From assembly GCF_038967635.1 (NCBI RefSeq), contig NZ_CP152413.1, positions 744,001-808,000 on the forward strand: 64,000 nt of DNA, given 5' to 3'. This document shows, piece after piece, positions 50,080 through 58,097 of the stretch. Position numbers and translations under genes: made by a program. The DNA comes from Bradyrhizobium sp. B124 (GTDB lineage Bacteria > Pseudomonadota > Alphaproteobacteria > Rhizobiales > Xanthobacteraceae). How positions within the stretch are numbered: the stretch's first letter is position 1; each line of letters begins with the position of its first letter. Under the pieces are notes generated by a model. The model was not told the DNA's origin. It made no database searches and saw only the letters and a list, made by a program, of their open reading frames with translations.

Positions 50080-50241
50080 ATGCGCAGGCCCATGTCGTTC
50101 CGAAAACTCATTGTTCCCGCCGCCGTCGTCGCGCTTGCTGCCGCCATCCTGATTCATGGGGGCGGTTCGCGGGCCCATGCGCATGCGCCGTCGCATTGCG
50201 GCTTCTGGACTTCGATCGAGGCCGGATTGTCGTGCAGGTAA
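50080..50241 (+). CDS. Small exported protein (53 aa)
   Basis: A 53-residue frame with a hydrophobic N-terminus (LIVPAAVVALAAAILI) and a His-rich stretch (HGGGSRAHAHAPSHCG), ending GLSCR with two Cys residues overall. An internal ATG at 50092 is possible. No recognisable family. Confidence 0.45.
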   Translation: MRRPMSFRKLIVPAAVVALAAAILIHGGGSRAHAHAPSHCGFWTSIEAGLSCR

Positions 50242-50398
50242 TCGCCCGCAGGAGGCCTGGGCGGCAGTCCGGGAAAAGCGTTCTGAGCGCTTGCCCGTCC
50301 GGCCAATCGCCACTATACGTTCGCCCGTCGCGGCCGTTCGCCGGTAGCGGCCAGTACGGCATATCCAACGTCTAACGTATTGATTTGCCGGGAGTTTT

Positions 50399-50473
50399 GC
50401 TCCCTTCGTCTATCGGTTAGGACGCCACCCTTTCACGGTGGAGAGAGCGGTTCGATTCCGCTAGGGAGCGCCA
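50399..50473 (+). tRNA. tRNA-Glu (UUC)
   Basis: Acceptor arms GCTCCCT and AGGGAGC pair perfectly; the anticodon stem-loop CCACC-CTTTCAC-GGTGG carries TTC, and the T-loop GGTTCGATTCC is present. CCA is encoded at 50471-50473. Confidence 0.95.
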
Positions 50474-50642
50474 TCGGCGCCAAACCGGAAATCCAGCAGA
50501 CTCAACGAATTATCGCGCAGGCGAACGGCTTGCCGTGCGGTTCGGCGCACTGTGAACAACGGCACAAATCACTGCAATCCGCCGGGCTTTCGCAACCTTT
50601 TGTAAAGCCAGCGGCGATACGGCTGGGCCTGGGGATCATGTG

Positions 50643-50900
50643 ATGGCTCTAGGGTCCAAGAAGCGCGAAACGCGCAAATCGCTGCGTCAATCCGGCTGGA
50701 TCACGCTCGACGGCGGATTCGCCGCGCGGCCGTGCGTGGTCGAGGACATGTCCTCGTCGGGCGCAAAAATCACCGTGCAGGACAAAAACACGCTGCCGGC
50801 CAAGCTGCGGCTGGCGTTTTCGCGCGACGCCCGCACCGGGCGCGCCTGCGAAGTGGTCTGGCGCGAGGGCAAGACGTTCGGCGTCAGATTCGTGCGCTAG
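50643..50900 (+). CDS. PilZ-domain protein (85 aa)
   Basis: 85 residues. The PilZ pattern is KKRETRKSLRQSGWITLDGG (RxxxR-like c-di-GMP arm, here R-x-x-x-R in RETRKSLR), VVEDMSSSGAKITV (D/NxSxxG core) and CEVVWREGKTFGVRFV. It probably binds cyclic-di-GMP. It stands alone with no partner. Confidence 0.85.
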   Translation: MALGSKKRETRKSLRQSGWITLDGGFAARPCVVEDMSSSGAKITVQDKNTLPAKLRLAFSRDARTGRACEVVWREGKTFGVRFVR

Positions 50901-50931
50901 CCTGATCCGGCCGCGCGCGATAAAAGGCCGG

Positions 50932-51177
50932 ATGCGCAAGACCTGCTTCGCCGTCATCGCCGTCCTGCTTCCCGCCGCTGCGTTCGCGCAAGCCGGCGAC
51001 CGCCGCAATTTCCAGACGCCGCCCGATGCCGGCAGAACCCTGCCGTCGAAATCCGCGACGCGGAGCAATTTCTGCGCGTCGTACGGACCGGGCTTCGTCA
51101 AGGTCGAGGGCTCCGACACCTGCGTGAGGTTAGGTGGCGCCATTAGTGTCGGTGCGGGGGTGTCCAGCGGACGCTGA
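50932..51177 (+). CDS. Small exported protein with a porin-like core (81 aa)
   Basis: 81 residues. Signal peptide MRKTCFAVIAVLLPAAAFA is followed by SNFCASYGPGFVKVEGSDTCVRLGGAISVGAGVSSGR. The C-x-x-YGPGF-x-x-x-x-G-x-DTC-x-x-x-GG pattern is the start of rhizobial porins, but it ends there. It could be a stand-alone small protein, or a remnant of a full porin. Confidence 0.6.
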   Translation: MRKTCFAVIAVLLPAAAFAQAGDRRNFQTPPDAGRTLPSKSATRSNFCASYGPGFVKVEGSDTCVRLGGAISVGAGVSSGR

Positions 51178-51189
51178 GCGGCTTGCCGC

Positions 51190-51831
51190 TCACGACATCG
51201 GCGGCGCGACGATGCGCACGAAGGCCGGCCGCTGCGCGATCTCGCCGAACCAGCGTTCGAGATGGGGCAGCTTCGGCTTCGTGACGCCCTCGACACCGAA
51301 CCAGCGCCGCGCAAAGGCGCCGAGCGCGATGTCGGCGATCGTGAACTGATCGCCCTCGACGTAGCGGCGGCTCGCAAGCTGCGCCTCGACGACGCGCCAC
51401 GCGACGCCCGCGGCATCGGCGTCCTTCTGGATCTGAACCATGTCGCGCTTCTCCGGCGCCGTGCGCACCAGTCCCCAGAACAGCGGGCGCTCGACCGGTT
51501 GCAGCGTCGACAGCGTCCAGTCGAGCCAGCGGTCAACGGCCGCGCGCGCCTTCGGCGCCTGCGGATAGACCGGCGAGCTCAGGCCGTAGGCCAGGCAGAG
51601 ATAGCGCATCACCGAATTGGATTCCCACAGCACATAGTCGCCGTCGACCAGCGTCGGGACGCGGCCATTCGGATTCATCGCGAGATAGTCCGGCTGATCG
51701 TTCTTGCCGAACTGCATGCCGGCATCGATGCGCTGATAGGGCAGGTCGAGCTCGGCCAGACACCAGAGCACCTTTTGCACATTGACCGAATTGGCCCGGC
51801 CCCAGATCGTCAGTTGCGGCTTGCTGTCCAT
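51190..51831 (-). CDS. Glutathione S-transferase family protein
   Basis: 213 residues. The thioredoxin-fold N-terminal domain has LTIWGRANSVNVQKVLWCLAEL, NPNGRVPTLVDGDYVLWESNSVMRYL (glutathione-binding loop with ESN), and the C-terminal helical domain has QFTIADIALGAFARRWFGV. It may conjugate glutathione or act as a thiol transferase. The start could also be the GTG one codon upstream. Confidence 0.87.
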   Translation of the reverse strand: MDSKPQLTIWGRANSVNVQKVLWCLAELDLPYQRIDAGMQFGKNDQPDYLAMNPNGRVPTLVDGDYVLWESNSVMRYLCLAYGLSSPVYPQAPKARAAVDRWLDWTLSTLQPVERPLFWGLVRTAPEKRDMVQIQKDADAAGVAWRVVEAQLASRRYVEGDQFTIADIALGAFARRWFGVEGVTKPKLPHLERWFGEIAQRPAFVRIVAPPMS

Positions 51832-51917
51832 CACGCGTTTTCTTTCCGCTGTTGCGCTTTGCGCGCGTTCTTAGCCGAACCGTCAGGGAAAAGCGCGGGG
51901 TGAATTGTACCGAGCGC

Positions 51918-51953
51918 AAAAAAAGAGACTCCGCCGCGATGCAGCAGAGCCTC
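51918..51953 (-). terminator. Terminator for the 26-aa membrane peptide
   Basis: On the minus strand a 10-bp stem with two G-U pairs (51944-51953 with 51925-51934) is followed by seven Ts (51918-51924). It lies about 23 bp after the stop of the small gene at 51976. Confidence 0.6.
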
Positions 51954-51975
51954 GTCGATAGCAGTCAAATCGCAG

Positions 51976-52056
51976 TCAGTGACCGAACAGCAACCACAGC
52001 ACGATGATCACCGGGATCGGCACACCCAACAGCCAAAGCAAAAGTCCTTTTCCCAT
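51976..52056 (-). CDS. 26-aa membrane microprotein
   Basis: 26 residues: MGKGLLLWLLGVPIPVIIVL, then a short WLLFGH tail. It is one transmembrane helix with Pro at the centre. GAGG lies 7 bp before the ATG, and its own terminator lies downstream at 51918. Such tiny hydrophobic proteins with a VPIPVII core are recurrent in rhizobia. Confidence 0.65.
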   Translation of the reverse strand: MGKGLLLWLLGVPIPVIIVLWLLFGH

Positions 52057-52179
52057 CTCCTCGCCTCCTCGCATTCGTGTGAGGAGGCAACGTCAACTGC
52101 TGCGTCATGTTCCTCGCGATCGCTCCGCGCTTCGCCGATGGAGAAACGCGGATTAGGAACGTGCGCGCGGGCGCTGCGT

Positions 52180-52632
52180 TTACCAGTGCCCGGTGTTCGG
52201 CATCGAGGCCCATGGTTCGGCCGGCGCCTTCGGATCGCCCTTCTGCAGGATCTCGATCGAGTGCAGGTCGGGCGAACGCACGAACGCCATGTTGCCGTCG
52301 CGCGGCGGACGGTTGATGGTGACGCCCATCTTCATCAGCTTCTCGCAGGTCGCGTAGATGTCGTCGACCTCGTAGGCGAGATGGCCGAAATGGCGATCCT
52401 CGCCGTATTTCTCCTCGTCCCAATTGTAGGTCAATTCGACCAGCGGCGCGCCGCGGCTTTGCGGCAGCGACTTGAGCAGATGGAGATCTTCCTCCGCGCA
52501 GAGAAACACCAGCGTGAAGCGGCCCTTGTCATTGTCGATGCGGCGCACTTCCTTCAGCCCCAGCGCGTCCTGATAGAATTTCATCGCGACATCGAGATTG
52601 CGGACGCGCAGCATGGTGTGCAGATAGCGCAT
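52180..52632 (-). CDS. gloA: Lactoylglutathione lyase (glyoxalase I)
   Basis: 150 residues. It converts the hemithioacetal of methylglyoxal and glutathione to lactoylglutathione. Motifs are LHTMLRVRNLDVAMKFYQDALGLKEVRRID (metal His), LVFLCAEEDLHLLKSLP, VELTYNW (metal Glu), GHLAYEVDDIYATCEKL (metal His) and DLHSIEILQ (metal Glu). AGGAGG lies 8 bp before the ATG at 52632. Confidence 0.91.
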   Translation of the reverse strand: MRYLHTMLRVRNLDVAMKFYQDALGLKEVRRIDNDKGRFTLVFLCAEEDLHLLKSLPQSRGAPLVELTYNWDEEKYGEDRHFGHLAYEVDDIYATCEKLMKMGVTINRPPRDGNMAFVRSPDLHSIEILQKGDPKAPAEPWASMPNTGHW

Positions 52633-52953
52633 TTTCTTGTCCTCCTGGGAATTCAGAGATCTTGTTTTGGCTCGGGCGAGACGCGCCAAGAAATAGCAGC
52701 AAAACGCGGCGCGGGGCAGGGGCCTGCACGACTTTTGCGACCGCTCCGGGCGGCTGCGTTCTCAAGCTTTCGCGAGCCTTCGCATTGAGCGACCTGCGAC
52801 ACGCTCATGCAGCGCGCGATACGGGAAAGCCCGCCTAGGAGAATTCTGGAACGGGGCTTTCGTGGTCGAGCCTTGGAGGCACGGCGCTCTATCTCATCGA
52901 ATGCCCATCACTGCCAATCAAGGACGCGCGAGGTTGGACCTCCTCTAAAAAGC

Positions 52954-52978
52954 AAAACCCCGCGAGTGGCTCGCGAGG
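52954..52978 (-). terminator. Rho-independent terminator of a putative minus-strand sRNA
   Basis: CCTCGCGAG (52970-52978, minus reading) pairs with CTCGCGGGG (52958-52966), one G-U pair, and is followed by TTTTGCTTTTTA on the minus strand. Confidence 0.55.
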
Positions 52979-53067
52979 TCTGATGCCGGCGGGCCTTGGG
53001 GAGATCGTGCCGGCAACCAGCCATCTAACGGTGCTTGCGGCGGCAGGTTCCAGCATCCCCAAAATAG

Positions 53068-53096
53068 AAAGCCCCGCAGGCTGGATGCGGGGCTTT
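53068..53096. terminator. Terminator hairpin, possibly bidirectional
   Basis: A perfect 11-bp stem (53068-53078 with 53086-53096, loop of 7). On the minus strand it is followed by CTATTTTG, so it may end a transcript coming from element A (53177-53284). Confidence 0.6.
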
Positions 53097-53176
53097 CCCA
53101 GTTGACGGACTGGGGATCTCTCAGGGCGTGAGCCGTCAACTGCTGGAGACCAAACTTAAGGTTGAATTTATAAAAT

Positions 53177-53284
53177 GCAACAGCGCCGCGTAGACGGAAT
53201 ATCCTCGTCCCACAGCGCTGCGCCAGACGCTGGGCCCTGAAATCCCCAGCGCAGTTTTGTCTTGGCGCTGCGTAAAAGGTTCAA
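53177..53284. repeat. Structured 108-bp element, copy A
   Basis: It has the blocks GCAACAGCGCCG, N4, GACGGAATAT, N28, TGGGCCCTGAAATCCCCAG, N28, GGTTCAA. The same blocks with identical spacings occur at 58766-58873. The 19-nt core is self-complementary (CTGGG with CCCAG) and extends to a 7-bp stem; a further outer stem is possible. It could be a small RNA or a dispersed repeat. Confidence 0.65.
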
Positions 53285-53418
53285 AGGAAAAGCCCGGCGA
53301 GGGGGGATTTGCGGCGGCCTTCAGGGCCGGCCTGGCGGTGGGTCCCCGGATCGCGCGCGACATGCGCCGGCGCGCGCCGCCACGTGTGCGATGCAAACGT
53401 CGTTGGCCGGTTGTGATC

Positions 53419-53592
53419 TCACACCTTGATGTCGAGAATGGTCTCGACGGCATCGCGGTCGGCCTTGTTCTTGGCGGCGAAGACGTCGAGCACATCCTCG
53501 CTGATGATGCGCGGCTGCTCCTTCGCCGTTTGATCGACGACGAGTTGCACTCTGGCGTGCGTCACTTCGACAGGTACGGGGTAAACGAGCAT
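53419..53592 (-). CDS. Small conserved-looking protein (57 aa)
   Basis: 57 residues: MLVYPVPVEVTHARVQLVVDQTAKEQPRIISEDVLDVFAAKNKADRDAVETILDIKV-type sequence with a beta-alpha pattern. GGAGGGAGAG precedes the ATG. Function unknown; the sequence is too regular to be a chance frame. Confidence 0.68.
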   Translation of the reverse strand: MLVYPVPVEVTHARVQLVVDQTAKEQPRIISEDVLDVFAAKNKADRDAVETILDIKV

Positions 53593-53760
53593 GGCTCTCT
53601 CCCTCCGGCTGTCGAACCCTGTCAGGGCTTTCTTAACGATTTGTAAGCGCCTGTATCGGCGCTTTCGGTTCGAATCGGCGGCCGGGCGGTATTGGCCCCG
53701 CTCGCCTGCCGCCCTGCTTGGCGCCATACTGCGGGCCTTTGGGACCGGACGGCGCGATCG

Positions 53761-54108
53761 ATGAGGAACGGGCTCTATTCGATCCATATCCATATGATGG
53801 ACGGCGTGCGTGGCCGCGACAGCGGCGTCCTGATCCTGCGCGATGGTCTGCTGATCGGCGGCGGGCCGCATTTCTGGTCGATCGGGGCCTACACGGCCGG
53901 CGAGGGCACGTGGAAGGGGCATCTCAGGACCAGCCAGCATTCCCCGTTTTCCGATCCGTTCACCCGGCCGCTGTTCGCCGGCCAGGAGGTGACGAGCGGA
54001 TTTTCCGGCACCTTCAGCGGTGACCAGGCCGAAGTGTTCGGAACCGTGCTGGTTGGAACCCGCAGCCTGAGCTTCCAGGCAACCCTGAAAAGGCTGGCCG
54101 ACGCCTGA
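53761..54108 (+). CDS. GrlR-like small regulatory protein
   Basis: 115 residues. It resembles the GrlR fold (MRNGLYSIHIHMMDGVRGRDSGVLILRDGLLIGGGPHFWSIGAYTAGEGTWKGHLRTS): an N-terminal strand, then G-rich strands with a repeated G-G-x-F-W motif. GrlR negatively regulates a type III secretion activator in pathogens; its role in rhizobia is unknown. No T3SS genes are nearby. Confidence 0.6.
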   Translation: MRNGLYSIHIHMMDGVRGRDSGVLILRDGLLIGGGPHFWSIGAYTAGEGTWKGHLRTSQHSPFSDPFTRPLFAGQEVTSGFSGTFSGDQAEVFGTVLVGTRSLSFQATLKRLADA

Positions 54109-54329
54109 TTGCGGCAAGGCTGTGGACGAGTGCGCAGCAAGCTATGCATTCTGTTTGGCAAATCGAGCTGGCGCGGCTGTGGATTTGCTGCGGACAAGCG
54201 CGGGATATCGTTGTGGATGTCGGCCTGAGGCCTTCCAACGCCGCCTTACCGGGCCACCGCTAACCCTACCTGGTTAGGTTAAGGGCAGCATCGCGTTGTC
54301 ACCACCTGTGATTGTTGCAGGTGACAGCC

Positions 54330-54515
54330 ATGATGCCATCGTTCCATAGCGCTGACAGACCGACCCACCGGCGCGTGATGGTGGTGGGCTTGCTGCTCTG
54401 TTCCGCCTTTGTCGCGATCAGCTTCTGGCTTCGGCCGCAGCCGGAGAGCGGCAAGGCGCTCGTGAAGGCGGACCGGCTGGTTCGCACGGCGGGAGAGGCG
54501 CGGAAATCAAACTAG
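54330..54515 (+). CDS. Small single-helix membrane protein (61 aa)
   Basis: 61 residues. A His/Arg-rich N-terminus (PSFHSADRPTHRR) precedes one membrane helix (VMVVGLLLCSAFVAISFWL) and a charged tail. AGGTGA is upstream. No known domain. Confidence 0.5.
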   Translation: MMPSFHSADRPTHRRVMVVGLLLCSAFVAISFWLRPQPESGKALVKADRLVRTAGEARKSN

Positions 54516-54561
54516 AGCGGAAATCAAACTGGAATCGGCAAGCGGAGCCGCGCCACGGCGC

Positions 54562-54663
54562 TCAGTCCGGCAGCTTCCCGTTCGGATGCTTGTGATACAT
54601 CGCGATGCCGATAAAGCCGGCAAAGCCCATCACATTCAGCAGCAGTTCCATCCACGCCGGCAT
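54562..54663 (-). CDS. 33-aa membrane microprotein
   Basis: 33 residues, MPAWMELLLNVMGFAGFIGI followed by AMYHKHPNGKLPD. One transmembrane helix is followed by a basic, Pro-containing tail. GAGG lies upstream of the ATG at 54663. Its hydrophobicity and ribosome site argue that it is real; the function is unknown. Confidence 0.55.
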   Translation of the reverse strand: MPAWMELLLNVMGFAGFIGIAMYHKHPNGKLPD

Positions 54664-54835
54664 CGATGCCAACCTCGCTTACGGAAAAGCTAATCATTGA
54701 GGTTGTGTTTTTGTTCCGGCGCTAACCGATGGTAGCTTTGCGCTATCGCATGGCTGCGGAACCCGAAGGGGCGTTTTGCTGCAACCATCCTTTTGCGCCC
54801 GCGTTGGTGCACATCACCACGTGAGGAGGTTGTCC

Positions 54836-55111
54836 ATGAAGAGGACATTGGCAGTTTTGGCGACGGTAGCGACGGTGGGCGCAACGATGGTGAGCGCGCC
54901 GGCGCAAGCGCGCGGTATCGGCCCTGGCCTGGCGTTCGGTCTGGCCGCCGGCGCACTCGCCGCGGGTGCGGCCGGCGCGTATGCGTACGGCCCACACTAC
55001 TATGGGCCCGGCTACTATGATGGCCCGCGCTACGGCTACTACGGCGATCCCGGCTACGCCTATTATCGCGGTCCGTACTATCGGCACCACTACTATCGCC
55101 ATTATTGGTAA
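54836..55111 (+). CDS. Exported Gly/Tyr-rich protein (91 aa)
   Basis: 91 residues with signal peptide LAVLATVATVGATMVSAPAQA. The mature part is Gly/Ala-rich (GPGLAFGLAAGALAAGAAG) and then a Tyr/His/Gly/Pro repeat (YGPHYYGPGYYDGPRYGYYGDPGYAYYRGPYYRHHYYRHYW). GGAGG precedes the ATG. A similar protein, with Arg in place of His/Pro, is encoded at 60140. The function is unknown; envelope or matrix roles are guesses. Confidence 0.75.
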   Translation: MKRTLAVLATVATVGATMVSAPAQARGIGPGLAFGLAAGALAAGAAGAYAYGPHYYGPGYYDGPRYGYYGDPGYAYYRGPYYRHHYYRHYW

Positions 55112-55120
55112 CGGAGATCA

Positions 55121-55146
55121 GCCCGGAGCACACCGCTCCGGGCTTT
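55121..55146 (+). terminator. Terminator after the Gly/Tyr-rich protein gene
   Basis: A perfect 9-bp stem (55121-55129 with 55135-55143) followed by TTTCTCA, 9 bp after the stop codon. Confidence 0.75.
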
Positions 55147-55244
55147 CTCAATTGCGCGTCATGGTGTGATCGCGCGGATGTGCGTTCGGGTTGCCTGTGG
55201 CTCGCGGTGTGATCGTCCGGTGAGCGCACGCGGTCGGCGCGACA

Positions 55245-55406
55245 TCAAGCGCTCTTGCGCTGCAATCCACTCCAGACATTGCCGAGCGTATTGTCGTAAT
55301 ATTCCTGGCGATCGCGCTCGAACTTCTGCTGCGTCGCGCGGAAGCTGGCAACGCGTGCGACGATCTCTTCGCGCTCGCGCGCCGCACTGTCTTTCTGATC
55401 GGCCAT
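55245..55406 (-). CDS. Small charged protein (53 aa)
   Basis: 53 residues: MADQKDSAAREREEIVARVASFRATQQKFERDRQEYYDNTLGNVWSGLQRKSA-type sequence, largely alpha-helical and rich in Glu, Arg and Gln. GAGG precedes the ATG at 55406. No known family by name. It lies 101 bp after the terminator of the neighbouring gene, on the opposite strand. Confidence 0.65.
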   Translation of the reverse strand: MADQKDSAAREREEIVARVASFRATQQKFERDRQEYYDNTLGNVWSGLQRKSA

Positions 55407-55661
55407 TGCCCATCCTCTTCGTCATGGTCCTATCCCCGCCGCGCATTGGCATCAGTGAATTGGGCGTCAATGCGGAGCAGACTTTGCAGGATTGTGATGA
55501 AGCCAAGGCAGCGGAAGAGCGACGAGGCTGACGCGCCGGCGGAGCAGGTCGCCAACGCAACCCGATCACGGCGGCCCCACCGCCGCTCGCTCGCGTGATG
55601 GTTGAGCTCGCAATCGCGCCGACCATGCTATAGTCGTGGCCGGCCAACCGGATCATTCCCA

Positions 55662-56423
55662 GTGATTGCAAAAGATCTGCGCAGCGGCGTCGAGCGGCTC
55701 GGCAACATGATTGCCGAGGCATCATCGATCGTGCCCTTCACCGGGGCGGGCATCTCCACCGAGTGCGGCATTCCCGACTTCCGCTCGCCTGGCGGGCTGT
55801 GGACGCGCAACCGGCCGATCCCGTTCGACGAGTTCGTGGGCAGTCAGGAGGCGCGCGACGAGTCATGGCGCCGGCGCTTCGCGATGGAACCGACATTTGC
55901 GGCGGCCAAGCCGGGGCGCGGGCATCGTGCGCTCGCGTCACTCTACCGGGCAGGCAAGGTTCCCGGCATCATCACGCAAAACATCGACAATCTGCATCAG
56001 GCGTCGGGCTTCAAGGCCGATGACGTCATCGAGCTGCACGGCAACACCACCTACGCCCGCTGCATCGGTTGCGGCAAGGACTACGACCTCGCGTGGGTGA
56101 AGCTGCACTTCGACAAGACCGGTGGTGCGCCGGACTGCGCGGCGTGCGGTGATCCCGTGAAGACCGCGACGATCTCGTTCGGGCAGTCGATGCCCGAGGA
56201 TGCGATGCATCGCGCGGCGGAACTCGCAAGGCAGTGCGACCTGTTCCTGGCGATCGGCTCATCGCTGGTGGTGTGGCCCGCCGCAGGCTTTCCGATGATG
56301 GCGAAGGAGAGCGGCGCGCGGCTCGTGATCATCAACAACGAGCCGACCGATCAGGACGCCATCGCCGACCTGGTGATCCGGCATGACATCGGCGACACGC
56401 TTGGTCCTTTCGTAGGCAATTGA
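55662..56423 (+). CDS. Sir2-family NAD-dependent protein deacylase
   Basis: 253 residues from a GTG start (start uncertain; an ATG at 55707 is also possible). Sirtuin motifs: SIVPFTGAGISTECGIPDFRSPGG (NAD-binding GAGxS), ITQNIDNLHQASG (catalytic Asn-Asp), IELHGN (catalytic His), the zinc Cys pairs CIGCG and CAACG, and FGQSMPEDAMHRA. It removes acyl groups from lysines using NAD+. No operon partner is evident. Confidence 0.88.
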   Translation: MIAKDLRSGVERLGNMIAEASSIVPFTGAGISTECGIPDFRSPGGLWTRNRPIPFDEFVGSQEARDESWRRRFAMEPTFAAAKPGRGHRALASLYRAGKVPGIITQNIDNLHQASGFKADDVIELHGNTTYARCIGCGKDYDLAWVKLHFDKTGGAPDCAACGDPVKTATISFGQSMPEDAMHRAAELARQCDLFLAIGSSLVVWPAAGFPMMAKESGARLVIINNEPTDQDAIADLVIRHDIGDTLGPFVGN

Positions 56424-56636
56424 CGTCCGATTGATTCGCGGCTGTTGCAAGCCTGTTCATAGTTCCCGCAAGAATCGTTTTTTAGCTATGCCCGGCAAGC
56501 GGGAGTGTTATCTTTTGGTTGAGAGATTCGCGCAGCGTCCAGATGATTTGTCCAAGTGAGTTGGTCATGGAGAGCAGCGTGTACAGGGTGCGCCGCAACG
56601 TCGGCGCTCTGCATTTGATGTGTGGGGTCCGGGGTC

Positions 56637-57299
56637 ATGGGGTCGGACGGATTTGAGTCCAAGAAGCTCGGCGGACCGCCGATAGGCGGAGTTGGGCAAA
56701 GCAGGATTGCACAAGGCGAGTACGGCAGCGCGCCGCGCGATCCGGCGATCGATGCCTTCTCCGGTCTCGGCGACGCCGCGGCCAACCTCGTCGAAGTCTC
56801 CGGCGTCATCAAATGGTTCGACGCCTCGAAAGGCTACGGCTTCATCGTCCCCGACAATGGCTGGCCCGACATCCTGCTGCACGTGACGGTGCTGCGGCGC
56901 GACGGCCATCAGACCGCCTATGAGGGCGCGCGGCTCGTCGTCGAGTGCGTGCAGCGCGCGAAGGGTTACCAGGCCTTCCGCATCGTCTCGATGGACGAGT
57001 CGACCGCGATCCATCCGGCGCAGATGCTGCCGCCGCGAACCCATGTCACCGTGACGGCGACCAGCGGGCTCGAGCGTGCGCAGGTCAAGTGGTTCAACCG
57101 GCTGCGCGGCTTTGGCTTCGTGACTTGCGGGGAGGGCACGCCCGACATCTTCGTGCATATGGAGACGCTGCGCCGCTTCGGCATGACCGAACTGCGCCCG
57201 GGCCAGTACGTGCTGGTGCGGTTCGGGCCCGGCTCCAAGGGTATGATGGCCGCCGAGATCCACCCGGAGACCGGTCCGTCGGCGCTGTCGTCGCACTGA
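56637..57299 (+). CDS. Double cold-shock-domain protein
   Basis: 220 residues with two cold-shock domains. CSD1 has SGVIKWFDASKGYGFIVPDNGWPDILLHVTVL (residues about 60-95) and CSD2 has AQVKWFNRLRGFGFVTCGEGTPDIFVHMETL (residues about 148-180). KGYGFI and RGFGFV are RNP1 motifs; LLHV and IFVH are RNP2 motifs. It binds RNA or ssDNA. An N-terminal 50 residues are unstructured. An in-frame GTG 15 nt upstream is an alternative start. Confidence 0.9.
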   Translation: MGSDGFESKKLGGPPIGGVGQSRIAQGEYGSAPRDPAIDAFSGLGDAAANLVEVSGVIKWFDASKGYGFIVPDNGWPDILLHVTVLRRDGHQTAYEGARLVVECVQRAKGYQAFRIVSMDESTAIHPAQMLPPRTHVTVTATSGLERAQVKWFNRLRGFGFVTCGEGTPDIFVHMETLRRFGMTELRPGQYVLVRFGPGSKGMMAAEIHPETGPSALSSH

Positions 57300-57421
57300 G
57301 CCCCGAGCTGGACTCCCTGACGGAAACGTGAGCCGGCGGCGAGCCGCCAGGGCTCTGGCATTTGCCGCAATCATCGGGTTAGGGTCCGCCGGAAAATCTA
57401 CCCCGGTGTGAGTATTTGTCG

Positions 57422-57901
57422 ATGAATTTCGATCGCATGGTTGGGCGGCTTCGCCCATGGCTGTTGGCCTCCCTCATCATGATGTTCGGCGCGCTGCTGG
57501 CCCCGGCCGCGCTGGCTGCCAGCGTCCAGCCGCTCGAGATCGTCACCAAGTCAGGCGTGCACGTCTTCTCCGTCGAAATGGCGACCACCGAGCAGGAGAA
57601 GGAGACCGGACTGATGTACCGGAAGGAACTCGCGGACGGCAAAGGCATGCTGTTCGACTTCACGCCGGAGCAGGAAGTGTCGATGTGGATGAAGAACACC
57701 TACATCTCGCTCGACATGATCTTCATCCGCGCCGACGGGCGCATCCTGCGGATCGCCGAGAACACCGAGCCGATGTCGACCAAGATCATTCCGTCGCGGG
57801 GGCTCGCCAGGGGCGTCCTCGAGGTGATTGCCGGCACCGCGCAGAAATACGGCATCCAGCCCGGCGACCGGGTCGGCCACCCCTTGTTCGGCGGCCACTA
57901 G
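57422..57901 (+). CDS. Exported DUF192 protein
   Basis: 159 residues with signal peptide WLLASLIMMFGALLAPAALAA. The DUF192 domain has FSVEMATTEQEKETGLMYRKELADGKGMLFDFTPEQEVSMWMKNTYISLDMIFI, and a terminal GQPLF-like HPLFGGH. It is a periplasmic protein of uncertain function; some relatives occur beside sugar metabolism or copper genes. The ATG at 57422 is preferred over a TTG at 57416. Confidence 0.85.
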   Translation: MNFDRMVGRLRPWLLASLIMMFGALLAPAALAASVQPLEIVTKSGVHVFSVEMATTEQEKETGLMYRKELADGKGMLFDFTPEQEVSMWMKNTYISLDMIFIRADGRILRIAENTEPMSTKIIPSRGLARGVLEVIAGTAQKYGIQPGDRVGHPLFGGH

Positions 57902-58020
57902 TTCTCTGTTCTCAACGGTTTCTGGGCGGGAAACCGTGCCGATGTCCCAGCCGGAGGTCCCGCACCGGCGCCTTGCTGGCGCTGGCTGAAGCGTGTATCC
58001 ACGGGGCTTCTCGGAAATGT

Positions 58021-58097
58021 CGGGGTATAGCGCAGCCTGGTAGCGCGGCAGTTTTGGGTACTGCAGGTCGTTGGTTCGAATCCAGCTGCCCCGACCA
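58021..58097 (+). tRNA. tRNA-Pro (UGG)
   Basis: Acceptor arms CGGGGTA and TGCCCCG pair with one G-T; the anticodon stem-loop GCAGT-TTTGGGT-ACTGC carries TGG, and the T-loop GGTTCGAATCC is present. CCA ends at 58097. No integrase is adjacent. Confidence 0.93.

Larger units (their letters stand above)
52690..53176. other. 487-bp stretch without a protein gene; terminators and a candidate sRNA
   Basis: No reading frame here has a ribosome site and reasonable composition. It holds two terminator-like hairpins (52954-52978 and 53068-53096) and, between them, a GC-rich structured stretch (GCCGGCA/TGCCGGC-type arms). It is separated from element A at 53177 by about 80 bp. A minus-strand small RNA is the most likely content. 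Confidence 0.45.

Noticed and set aside
52945..53139. 64-codon minus-strand frame between gloA and element A
   Set aside because: It runs through two terminator hairpins and has no ribosome site.
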